From the NCBI GenBank assembly GCA_964392765.1, contig CAYMRF010000013.1, positions 1-26,231 on the forward strand: DNA of 26,231 bases. Direction: 5' to 3'. This document shows, one piece after another, positions 7,638-15,410 of the stretch. Source of the DNA: BTUB01 sp964392765 (GTDB lineage: Bacteria > Babelota > Babeliae > Babelales > Vermiphilaceae). The first letter of the stretch is position 1, and each line of letters starts with the position of its first letter. The position numbers and the translations under genes are program-made. The notes beneath the pieces are model-generated. The model was not told the DNA's origin and did no database searches. It saw only the letters and a program-made list of their open reading frames with translations.

Positions 7638-9848
7638 ATGAAATCTATAACTAAATTTCACCTGCTCCTGCTGGTGAGCATGTTTGCTTTAACTGCAAGT
7701 GCAGAAGAAGCAGAGACGCGGGGAAAAACAGAAAAATGTATTTTGCAAAAAGTGTGCTCGATAGATGCGCGCTTGCAATGCAATAATGCAATCTCATTCG
7801 GCAGCGCTGATATTAATAAACCCGGCGGCTACGTGATTACGCAACCGGGTTATTATTGTTTAAAAGAAGATGTAACGTTTAATCCAATAGCTCCAACAGC
7901 AGATCCAGCAACTAATCCCGTGGTGCAACCGGCAATTACTATTCGTGCATCAAATGTATTTTTAGATCTTGGACCTCACACATTGCGCCAAGCAGGAGAA
8001 GGTACTTCAACTCAAGTTCCTTATGGAATTGGAATTTTAATTCCTGATATTATCCCAACCAGCGAAGATACGAGCGCTTTAGCACCAGGTGGCTTACAAT
8101 CGATTTATATTAAGGGAGATGATCCAGCAATAATTCAAGGGTTCTCAATGTTTGGTATTCGCGTATTTGGCCATACGTATGATATTCAAATTCGTGATAT
8201 TACTGTCAAAAATTGTGGTGGTCTCGCGTCTAAATTATTGCGTCCGTTCCCTGCATACATTCCTCACACAACGGGCGATAATCCAAATCCAATGAGTATT
8301 GCGGGTATTTCAATCGGAGAGGTATTTTTTGAAGGTACCGGCGCTACTTTCTTTACCGAAAGTCCAATAAATCTTACCAGTGCCGTTATTCTTGAAAATG
8401 TTTTTTCCTTAAATAACTTTTATCAAGGCATAGAAGTTGTAAATGTAACAGATATAACGATCAATGGATGCCATTTTGATGATCAATGGTCAAATCAAGA
8501 AGCTGAAGATCTTCCATTTGCTATCACTCCAACAGGCGGAACCTTTGTCTTTGATACCAACGTGAATGTATTCAACTCTACCTTTAATAGAACTCAAATG
8601 CGCGGTGATTTTCAAACTCCTTTAGGCAGCGCTAGCATGGGCGGCGTTGTTGCATCGAGTAGTAATCAAATGCAATGGAACAACTGCCAATTTAATGACA
8701 CATCAAATACGTTCTTCAACACCGCTTTTAATAATTTCACTGCCGGATTCTTCTCCGGTGGGTTGGTAGATACCACTTTTACTAATTGTTCATTTGATGG
8801 TGTGCAAGCGGTAGCGGGAGCTAATGGTTTCCATATGAGTAGAGGATTCTTTAATGAGGGTGGTAAAAACGTAAAATTGCTCAATTGTACTGCAAGAAAT
8901 GTAAAGCAAATTGGTAATCAAGCAGTATCTCCTGCGGTTACAACCAATATACAAGCGGTGGGCTTTGTCGTTGATTTTGCAAGCGATATAGTTATTGAGA
9001 ATTGCGCTGCAAGTGATGTTATCGTTAATGGTCCTATGGACACTGCTGGTATTGCCGCAGGTTTCAGAATTTTACACACGATACCACCTGCATCTGCTGG
9101 CACCGTGAGTGAAAACTTTGTTGTACGTGGTTGCACGGCTCAACGCGCCCTCGCGTTAAATGGTGGTCAAGCGAATGGATTCCTAATCAGAAGCTTGATT
9201 ACCAGTGCTACCTCTGTTATGCGCGCAGTATCAGTTGAGAATTGCGTGGCCGAAGGCAATATAGCTTCGCCAGGTTCAGGCGCTGTTCCAGGAACTGCAA
9301 GTATTGGTTGCGGGTTTTATTTAGAAGGTAATACTTCGGTAGCTCTTGATATCCCTTGGTCATTAAGTGGTTGCAAAGCGCTTCGCAATAAAGGGGCTTT
9401 TTCTGCAGTTGTAGGTGGTATAATTAAATACTCAGCTGGCTATTATTTCTTAGCTTCACAACGTGCAGAGTTATATCAAAATGAAGCCGTTGATAACGTC
9501 TTTGGCTTCTTATTCCAAAACTCCGATCGCAATGCAATTCGCGAATGCCGCGCCGATAATAATCAAGATGCTGGTAATGGTGGTGGATTCTTTGATCTTG
9601 GACCTGCAGGAACTCCCTTAGCTCCTGGCATTAGTACCTCTACATTTGAGAATAATCGTGCATTTAATAACGGTGATGGAGTCACTCAGGATGGAAATAA
9701 TGGTAACTATAACATTATTTATAATGCGGTAGGACCAGTACTTGAGCCAGCGTTACTGGTTGATCTTTCAGCGGGTACTGCAGCGGTGAACGGTTCTTTT
9801 GGTGCAACATATTTTGCAAATTTCCATAACATTGCAACAAGAAACTAA
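7638..9848 (+). CDS. Secreted right-handed beta-helix protein, paralog 2
   Basis: 736 residues from the ATG at 7638. An earlier in-frame TTG at 7569 is part of the conserved leader and is rejected as the start, because the ATG has AAAAAGGAG upstream and begins a good signal peptide (cleavage near SA-EE, residue 22). The N-terminal module with C34, C40 and C48 matches paralog 1 closely (ILQKVCSIDARLQCNNAISF in both). The body is a beta-helix ladder (VENCVAEGN, FTNCSFDGV, IENCAASDV) that differs from paralog 1 over most of its length. The last strands (YFANFHNIATRN) are weakly like the end of paralog 1. No catalytic motif is recognised. Likely a secreted or surface protein whose variable body faces the host or another partner. 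Confidence 0.85.
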   Translation: MKSITKFHLLLLVSMFALTASAEEAETRGKTEKCILQKVCSIDARLQCNNAISFGSADINKPGGYVITQPGYYCLKEDVTFNPIAPTADPATNPVVQPAITIRASNVFLDLGPHTLRQAGEGTSTQVPYGIGILIPDIIPTSEDTSALAPGGLQSIYIKGDDPAIIQGFSMFGIRVFGHTYDIQIRDITVKNCGGLASKLLRPFPAYIPHTTGDNPNPMSIAGISIGEVFFEGTGATFFTESPINLTSAVILENVFSLNNFYQGIEVVNVTDITINGCHFDDQWSNQEAEDLPFAITPTGGTFVFDTNVNVFNSTFNRTQMRGDFQTPLGSASMGGVVASSSNQMQWNNCQFNDTSNTFFNTAFNNFTAGFFSGGLVDTTFTNCSFDGVQAVAGANGFHMSRGFFNEGGKNVKLLNCTARNVKQIGNQAVSPAVTTNIQAVGFVVDFASDIVIENCAASDVIVNGPMDTAGIAAGFRILHTIPPASAGTVSENFVVRGCTAQRALALNGGQANGFLIRSLITSATSVMRAVSVENCVAEGNIASPGSGAVPGTASIGCGFYLEGNTSVALDIPWSLSGCKALRNKGAFSAVVGGIIKYSAGYYFLASQRAELYQNEAVDNVFGFLFQNSDRNAIRECRADNNQDAGNGGGFFDLGPAGTPLAPGISTSTFENNRAFNNGDGVTQDGNNGNYNIIYNAVGPVLEPALLVDLSAGTAAVNGSFGATYFANFHNIATRN

Positions 9849-9859
9849 GCATTAAAGAG

Positions 9860-9907
9860 ATCTACAACTCGGGGCGCTTGCGTAACTGCGGCGCCCTTCT
9901 TTTTTTT
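9860..9907 (+). terminator. Terminator of cassette 2 with anti-RBS segment
   Basis: ATCTACAACTC followed by the GGGCGC/GCGCCC hairpin (9872-9896) and a T-run of about ten. Nearly identical to 6040-6085. The T-run touches the stop codon of the convergent uvrD gene. Confidence 0.88.
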
Positions 9908-12284
9908 ATGTTGGTTTTATAAAAGAAGCATCAATTTTTTTGCTGCCAGATTTGAATTTTATCTGGAGAATAGTATTTCCCGTGGCGCGCAATTCTATAT
10001 CTTGGATGATACCAATGCCAAATTTTTCATGGCTCACTGGTTGATTCTTCTTCCAACCGCTCGTAGCACCTCTAAGTAAGCTTGATTTAGTAGTATTTCT
10101 CGATTCTCCCTCGCTAAACTCGGGATCACTCGAAACGAACGGAGAATTCTTTTTAAGCCGTTCGTGCTGAAGAACTGGTCGAAGCATTGAATTAGTATTG
10201 CCACTAAGCCAATTAGAAAAAAACTGGGTCATTTGTAATGTTTGCCAATAGGAAGCATCAAACACCGGCACGGTTGATGGCGGAATTTCTTGCACAAATC
10301 GAGAAGGGCGTTGATCGGTCATCGTGCCAAAGTTATAGCGATAGCGCGAATAGGTGAGTAATAAACGTTCTTGTGCGCGCGTAATTCCCACATAAAATAA
10401 CCGCCGCTCTTCTTCAATGGATTCTTCCATGGTTAAAGAGCGGGAGCTCGGGAGCAATCCTTCTTCAAGGCCAGTAAGAATTACCGTTTCGAATTCTAAG
10501 CCTTTTGCCGCATGCAGGGTCATGAGAAGTACGGGATCTTTCTCGTTGCTTTCAGCTTGAATTTGCGCTTGCATCAAAGCAACTTCATCAAGAAAATCGG
10601 TGATGGTTGTTACTTTGAGCGATTCTAAATGATTGATCGCTTGAATCAACTCTTTAACGTTATCAATTTTACCCAGCGCTTCTTCTTGATCATACGTTTC
10701 TTTGAGGTAAGAAAAATATTGTGTTGCGATAATAAAATGCTCTACTGCTTTGCTTGGCTTATCCGTGTGGCTCACGGTTGCAAATAATTTCACGAAATCG
10801 AGCAGCGCATCTTTTTTAATGCCCGTTACTTCTTTTGTTTCAACTAATTGATTGGCAATATCTTTAAAGGTACCAAATAAATTTGCATTCCATGCAGCAT
10901 GGAACTGTTCTTCAAATTTATTGCCAAGCCCGCGCAATGGGCAGTTGATCACGCGAAAGAAAGAAGGGCGATCAAAGGGATTCACCACTAATTTTAAATA
11001 GGCCAAAATATCTTTAATCTCTTTGCGTTCATAAAATTGGATACCGCCGATAATTTTATAGGGGATCGAATGTTTAAGTAGCGCTTCTTCAATTGCGCGC
11101 GATTGAAAGTGGGTGCGATACAAAATGGCAATACTGTTTAATTTTTGTTTTTTAGCCGCAGCAGCTTTTAAATAATGCGCGATTGCTTCTGCTTCTTGGT
11201 ATTCAGATAAGCATGCGATCGTGCGAATCCGATCAGAGCCTTTTTTTTCTGACCATAAATTTTTCGGATTGCGATTCATGTTATGAGAGATCACATGATT
11301 GGCCAATTCAAGAATCGGCTGCACTGATCGATAGTTTTGCTCGATCTTTATAATTTGGGTGCCGCGAAAATCATTAGCAAAATTCATAATGTTGGTTACG
11401 GTTGCGCCGCGCCATGAATAAATAGACTGATCTTCATCGCCTACGGCGCACAATGAATCAACGGCGAGTTCTCCCCCCGTTCGTCCTGCCCCTTCGTCAA
11501 GCTCAGGAGTAAACGGCCCGCCTGGCCGCCGAAGCCTCGGCGTAGGCTGGCTCGAAGGAGCCTGTGCCATCAACTTAAGCAGCTCATGCTGCACCACATT
11601 AGTATCTTGATATTCATCAACTAAGATATGGCGAATGCGTTGCTGAAAATCTTTTCTAAATGTTTCATTCTTCTTAAATAGTTTTACTACTTCCAAAAGC
11701 AGATCATCAAAATCTAAGCATTTACTCGCTTTTTTTTCTTGTTCATACGCGTGATAAATTTCCCGAATCATCGGATTTAAAGAGAATAGATCATGCGATT
11801 CAGGATTAATGGTTTGATTTTTTATTTGCGAAATTTGGTAAGAAAGCTGTTTGGCCGTTACCTTTTTTTGCAATCCAGATTTTGCAATAATATTTTGCAA
11901 AATTTTGTGTTGATCATCTTCATCAAGAATAGAAAAGAAGGGATTATCTAAAAGTTCGCTATTTCTTTTTAATACGCGTAAGCAGAATGAATGAAACGTT
12001 CCCACGAACGGCAGTTCATGATTGCCATTCATAAAATGTTCAATACGCTCTTTCATCTCCATGGCCGCTTTATTAGTAAAGGTAAGTGCTACAATGGTAG
12101 AAGGAAATGCATTTTGATTTAAAATGAGATGAGCAATGCGCGCGGTGATTACGCGTGTTTTTCCTGAGCCAGCGCCGGCAACAATAAGCAGCGATCCTTT
12201 TTGATGGGTTACCGCTTCATATTGCGATTTGTTTAAATTAGTGGTGAGAAAATTATTGAATTGCGAGGTCTGCTCATTGCTCAT
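9906..12284 (-). CDS. uvrD: UvrD/PcrA-family DNA helicase with repeat-derived insertions
   Basis: SF1A 3'-5' helicase for nucleotide excision and mismatch repair or removal of RecA. 792 residues from the ATG at 12284. The longer TTG-started frame (12317) is rejected because the likely promoter -10 lies only 4-9 bases upstream of it. Motifs are in order: Walker A GAGSGKT at about 37-43, LTFTNKAAMEM, DEYQDTN (II), GDEDQSIYSWRGA (III), QNYRS (IV), LMTLHAAKGLEFE (V) and RRLFYVGITRAQERL (VI). Two stretches do not look like helicase: about 239-273 (between motifs II and III) and about 699-737 (C-terminal linker). Both are encoded by copies of the dispersed repeat family of this window. The end (FGIGIIQDIE...LQIKFKSGSKKI) is the usual Tudor-like PcrA C-terminus. 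Gene name: uvrD and pcrA cannot be separated here. Confidence 0.93.
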   Translation of the reverse strand: MSNEQTSQFNNFLTTNLNKSQYEAVTHQKGSLLIVAGAGSGKTRVITARIAHLILNQNAFPSTIVALTFTNKAAMEMKERIEHFMNGNHELPFVGTFHSFCLRVLKRNSELLDNPFFSILDEDDQHKILQNIIAKSGLQKKVTAKQLSYQISQIKNQTINPESHDLFSLNPMIREIYHAYEQEKKASKCLDFDDLLLEVVKLFKKNETFRKDFQQRIRHILVDEYQDTNVVQHELLKLMAQAPSSQPTPRLRRPGGPFTPELDEGAGRTGGELAVDSLCAVGDEDQSIYSWRGATVTNIMNFANDFRGTQIIKIEQNYRSVQPILELANHVISHNMNRNPKNLWSEKKGSDRIRTIACLSEYQEAEAIAHYLKAAAAKKQKLNSIAILYRTHFQSRAIEEALLKHSIPYKIIGGIQFYERKEIKDILAYLKLVVNPFDRPSFFRVINCPLRGLGNKFEEQFHAAWNANLFGTFKDIANQLVETKEVTGIKKDALLDFVKLFATVSHTDKPSKAVEHFIIATQYFSYLKETYDQEEALGKIDNVKELIQAINHLESLKVTTITDFLDEVALMQAQIQAESNEKDPVLLMTLHAAKGLEFETVILTGLEEGLLPSSRSLTMEESIEEERRLFYVGITRAQERLLLTYSRYRYNFGTMTDQRPSRFVQEIPPSTVPVFDASYWQTLQMTQFFSNWLSGNTNSMLRPVLQHERLKKNSPFVSSDPEFSEGESRNTTKSSLLRGATSGWKKNQPVSHEKFGIGIIQDIELRATGNTILQIKFKSGSKKIDASFIKPT
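10101..10190. repeat. Repeat-family copy inside uvrD (C-terminal linker)
   Basis: Contains the CGAACGG (10136-10142) / CCGTTCG (10158-10164) inverted pair and a GCTGAAGAACTGGTCGAAGC segment related to the CCTGAGC..GTCGAAGGG core seen elsewhere. Translated in frame within UvrD as a Ser/Glu-rich stretch. Confidence 0.55.
11466..11570. repeat. Repeat-family copy inside uvrD between motifs II and III
   Basis: On the minus strand it has CGCCGAGGCTTCGGCGG (module B, within 11521-11546) followed by CTCCTGAGCTTGACGAAGG (module A, 11491-11509). This is the same order as in the copies at 19197 and 25014. It is GC-richer than the surrounding gene and adds about 35 codons in frame. Confidence 0.7.
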
Positions 12285-12320
12285 GGAAACTGCCTGAATT
12301 TGTGGTTTTGAATTCAAGCT

Positions 12321-12331
12321 AGTTTAGCAAA
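12321..12331 (-). promoter_or_regulatory. Extended -10 promoter for uvrD
   Basis: On the minus strand TTTGCTAAACT gives TGC plus TAAACT, a TGn-extended -10 about 37 bases before the ATG. It resembles the TTGCTAGAAT boxes before ffh and yidC. Confidence 0.4.
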
Positions 12332-12350
12332 GAAATGAGGGGGTTAAAAG

Positions 12351-12384
12351 AAAAACCGTCCGCCCATTAAAGCGAACGGTTTTT
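12351..12384. terminator. Bidirectional terminator between the coiled-coil gene and uvrD
   Basis: AAAAACCGTCCGC (12351-12363) pairs with GCGAACGGTTTTT (12372-12384), 12 of 13 positions plus one wobble, with T-runs on both strands. It ends the minus-strand gene at 12399 and insulates uvrD. Confidence 0.85.
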
Positions 12385-12398
12385 GGTAAATTAACTTA

Positions 12399-13433
12399 TT
12401 AAGGGAGTAACTTGAGTAATTCGTCTGCTATAGCTTTCTCGCGGTCCGTTTTTGCAAGTCCGTATGCGACATAGCCATAATCAGATGCTTTTTTAAATTC
12501 GTGTTTTGCTAGTTCTCTATCATCCTCAGCTCCTTGCGCAAGTTGTGCATGTTCTTTTAAGAAATGAGCGAGGGTTATTTTTCTCACATATTCTGAATCG
12601 TAATTTTCGGGATTACTTGAGAAGATTATATTTCTGCTTATTGCAGCCATTTCTGCTACGCGCAATTGCTCTTGCTCTAAGCGTTCAGCTGCTTCTTGAG
12701 CGGCTCTTTCTTCTGCTATTTTTTCTTTTTCAAGTCGTATAAAAGCTTGTTCTCGTTCAGCTGCTTGCTCTAATTCTTCTTGCGTAATTTGCAATTGAAG
12801 CTCTTCGATGGTTAACCTATAATGTTTTTTGTTTTCTTCTTTATGATGAGTATCCATTAATTGGGTGTACACCTTTATAAGGCCTTCTTTATTATTAACC
12901 TCTTTTAATTCAGTAACGAGGTGATTAAGTTCACAGCGCAATTTGCCTTTGCGCAATTTGGTTAACTCGTTTTTACAGGTTTGATCTGCAGGATGCAATT
13001 CGCACAATCTTTCATAATCAGGAATTAATTCCAGCATTTTATTGATATCTCGGGGCTGCATTTTAGCAATTCTATTTATTCTTGCTTGAATCTGCTTTGT
13101 TTCAATTTCTCTGTTGCGAGCCGCTTCTGCCGCTTTTAAATTCTCGATTCGAGCTTCTTCAGCTGCGGCGATTTTTTTTTCATCAGGACTTTCGCTTGCT
13201 TTTAAAGCATCTCGATATATTTGATAATGCTGAGCTAATCGAGTGTATTTTTTGTATTCACCTAATGATGTATCTTCTAATATTTGGGGAAGAGAATCTT
13301 CGATAGCTTCGATACTTTTTTTACCATTCTTTTCTGTTCCTAAATTGCCAAGACCGAGTTTGCCCAGCATTCCATGGCATTGATTGGTGCCCATCAACAG
13401 AGCAAGCATAAGCATTATTCTTTGTATATTCAT
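12399..13433 (-). CDS. Exported coiled-coil hypothetical protein
   Basis: 344 residues. The N-terminal hydrophobic segment (MLMLALLMGTNQCHG) is a signal peptide, probably cleaved near residue 21; the Cys is not in a good lipobox. Most of the mature protein is charged helix: an Ala/Glu/Arg-rich coiled coil at about 80-125 (AAAEEARIENLKAAEAARNR) and another at about 205-265 (EELEQAAEREQAFIRLEKEK). The region between has four Cys and the C-terminus is helical. Good AAAGGATG site. It follows the 13507-14124 gene but is separated from it by a strong terminator. Function unknown; a periplasmic or secreted structural role is possible. Confidence 0.75.
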   Translation of the reverse strand: MNIQRIMLMLALLMGTNQCHGMLGKLGLGNLGTEKNGKKSIEAIEDSLPQILEDTSLGEYKKYTRLAQHYQIYRDALKASESPDEKKIAAAEEARIENLKAAEAARNREIETKQIQARINRIAKMQPRDINKMLELIPDYERLCELHPADQTCKNELTKLRKGKLRCELNHLVTELKEVNNKEGLIKVYTQLMDTHHKEENKKHYRLTIEELQLQITQEELEQAAEREQAFIRLEKEKIAEERAAQEAAERLEQEQLRVAEMAAISRNIIFSSNPENYDSEYVRKITLAHFLKEHAQLAQGAEDDRELAKHEFKKASDYGYVAYGLAKTDREKAIADELLKLLP

Positions 13434-13451
13434 TTTTCATCCTTTTATTAT

Positions 13452-13486
13452 AAAAAAACGCTGCGAATTTTAAGGCTCGCAGCGTT
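13452..13486 (-). terminator. Strong intrinsic terminator between the two coiled-coil genes
   Basis: On the minus strand AACGCTGCGA (13477-13486) pairs perfectly with TCGCAGCGTT (13457-13466) and is followed by a T-run. It ends the transcript of the 13507-14124 gene only about 20 bases before the next ATG, which has no obvious separate promoter. Partial readthrough may therefore feed the next gene. Confidence 0.9.
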
Positions 13487-13506
13487 CTCATATTTTTGCT
13501 AATTTT

Positions 13507-14124
13507 TTATGATTGTTTTTTGCTGCTGCCAAAGAAATAGTTCCACAAGCCACTATTTTTAGGAGCATCTTGTTGCGTTTGTGCTGAAGGTTTATTATGT
13601 TCTGATAATTTTGCTCTGATTGTTTCAAGAGCGGCTACATTTTGTCTTATAGCGGCAGCTGCTTTTTCTTTCTTCGTTTGTAATTCGCGCTTTGCTTTAG
13701 CATGGTCAGTTCTAAATTTTGCAATATCAAGGTGCGCTTTATCCATGATTTCTTGGGGTATTTGGCTTTCTTCTTGTTCTGATGCAAGTAAATCAGCATC
13801 GGCTTTCGCTTCTGCTGCCTTTGCGCCCACAAGCGTTTCCTCGGCCTCTTTTTGTTTGGTTAAAAGAAGAGTAAGCGCTTGATTTTCTCTTTTTTGTGAT
13901 TGTGCTTCTCTTTCTGCAAGATCTTTTTGTTCTTTTGCTAATTGTTCTCGTTCAGCGCGCACTTTATCAAGAGTTGCATTGAGATTCAATGTCGAATTCA
14001 TATCAAAGGAGCTCGTAGGAGCTGCTTGATTAACTACCATAAGTGCTTGTTCTTTATTTTCCATTGCAATTGCAGGCAAAGAAAAAAGTAATGCCAGAGA
14101 AAGTGTTTTGGTATAACGCAACAT
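13507..14124 (-). CDS. Exported coiled-coil hypothetical protein
   Basis: 205 residues. Signal peptide LSLALLFSLPAIA with probable cleavage near residue 20. A coiled coil runs from about 50 to 115 (LDKVRAEREQLAKEQKDLAEREAQ), with a second helical stretch at about 130-175. A Ser/Gln/Pro linker leads to the aromatic tail GLWNYFFGSSKKQS. Cys-free. AAAAGGAG stands before the ATG. Its style is like the next gene downstream (12399-13433), so both may belong to a lineage-specific set of secreted helical proteins. I do not recognise a family. Confidence 0.75.
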   Translation of the reverse strand: MLRYTKTLSLALLFSLPAIAMENKEQALMVVNQAAPTSSFDMNSTLNLNATLDKVRAEREQLAKEQKDLAEREAQSQKRENQALTLLLTKQKEAEETLVGAKAAEAKADADLLASEQEESQIPQEIMDKAHLDIAKFRTDHAKAKRELQTKKEKAAAAIRQNVAALETIRAKLSEHNKPSAQTQQDAPKNSGLWNYFFGSSKKQS

Positions 14125-14211
14125 AATAAAACTCCTTTTGATTAATTGCGTGATAAACTTACTTAAAAAATCTTTAAGAGCTTATACACAATTCAAATCA
14201 AAAAACAATGT

Positions 14212-15315
14212 TTATCGTTGCCAGTCTTTTAGGAATTCATAGAGCGGTTTTAAACCAACTTTTGATTGTGCTGAAACCATCACATGCGGCTGATAATGAG
14301 CAATTTTTTGTTCCAGATTTTGCACATCTTCAACTCTATCAACTTTGTTAAAAACATAGAGCATCGGTTTATCAATTTCCAATTCATGCAAAATTGCCAA
14401 AACCACTTTAATATGATTTTCCCAATTAGGGTCAGCGGCATCGATCACTTGTAATAAAAGATCGGCATATTGCAATTCAGAAAGAGTAGATTTAAATGCT
14501 TCAATGAGTTGATGTGGCAATTGTTGAATAAATCCAACCGTATCAGATATTAAGCCTTTTTTAGTGCCATCAACATACAGTTCGCGGGTAGTGGTATCCA
14601 ATGTGGCAAATAATTTGTCTTCAGCAAGCACGTTACTTTTAGTAAGAGCGTTGAGAATTGTTGATTTGCCTGCGTTGGTATAACCCACTAAACATATTAA
14701 TGGAATTTGGCTATTGAGGCGGCGTTTGCGTTGAGTAGCGCGTGCTTTTTCCAGTGTTTCTAGATTTCTTTTAAGTTTGAGAACCGCATTTTCAATATGG
14801 CGGGTTTCACGCTCTTTGAGCGTTTCACCCGGACCACGGTTACCAATCTGGCCTGCTTGCTGTGATAAGTATATCCCTTGGCCAGCCAAGCGAGATTTAT
14901 CAAACTGCAACATTGCAATGGAAACTTGAATTTTACCTTCAGCGGTGTTTGCCGCTTTTTCAAATATTTCTAAAATCAAACGAGTGCGATCGTGAATCTT
15001 GCAGCGCAGAAAATCATTCAGATTTCTTTCTTGCTGCACCGTGAGTGGTTCAGAAAGGATAATTTCTCTGATTTCATGTTTTTCCACTAATTCTTTAACC
15101 TCTTGGAGTTTTCCTTTAGTTAAAAAATAGCTGGGATCAATTTCACGGAGCTTAATAAAGACAGCTTCATCATATTCGGTGCCATTGGTTTTCACCAAAT
15201 TCACGAACTCTTGAAAATAAGAATCCATATCGATGGTCTTATTATAAGGAGCTTCGATGCCGATGATCAGAGTCTTGGGATGAGTTTTTGTGATATATTC
15301 GTTTTTTCTTGCCAT
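14212..15315 (-). CDS. hflX: Ribosome-associated GTPase HflX
   Basis: 367 residues. An N-terminal HflX domain (about 15-190) is followed by a G domain: G1 GYTNAGKST (211-219), G3 DTVGF followed by IQQLPHQLIEAFKSTL, G4 NKVD and a final SAQS (G5-like). HflX binds the 50S subunit and can split stalled ribosomes. The family motif GPGETQLExDRR is changed here to GPGETLKERETRHI (161-174). The ATG is chosen because TLIIGIE soon after it matches the usual N-terminus. A TATACT box lies only ten bases upstream, so the mRNA may be leaderless. Divergent from ffh. Confidence 0.93.
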   Translation of the reverse strand: MARKNEYITKTHPKTLIIGIEAPYNKTIDMDSYFQEFVNLVKTNGTEYDEAVFIKLREIDPSYFLTKGKLQEVKELVEKHEIREIILSEPLTVQQERNLNDFLRCKIHDRTRLILEIFEKAANTAEGKIQVSIAMLQFDKSRLAGQGIYLSQQAGQIGNRGPGETLKERETRHIENAVLKLKRNLETLEKARATQRKRRLNSQIPLICLVGYTNAGKSTILNALTKSNVLAEDKLFATLDTTTRELYVDGTKKGLISDTVGFIQQLPHQLIEAFKSTLSELQYADLLLQVIDAADPNWENHIKVVLAILHELEIDKPMLYVFNKVDRVEDVQNLEQKIAHYQPHVMVSAQSKVGLKPLYEFLKDWQR

Positions 15316-15364
15316 AGTTTCTTAAGTATACCCATTTTTGCAGCTTTTTATAGTTCTTCATTTT

Positions 15365-15373
15365 TGCTAGAAT
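15365..15373 (+). promoter_or_regulatory. Extended -10 promoter for ffh
   Basis: TTTTTGCTAGAAT (15361-15373) contains TGC plus TAGAAT. The same 13 bases occur upstream of yidC. There is no good -35. The leader would be about 30 bases. Confidence 0.55.
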
Positions 15374-15410
15374 GAACAGTATATAAGCAAAATTAAAGGA
15401 TTAAAGCTTC

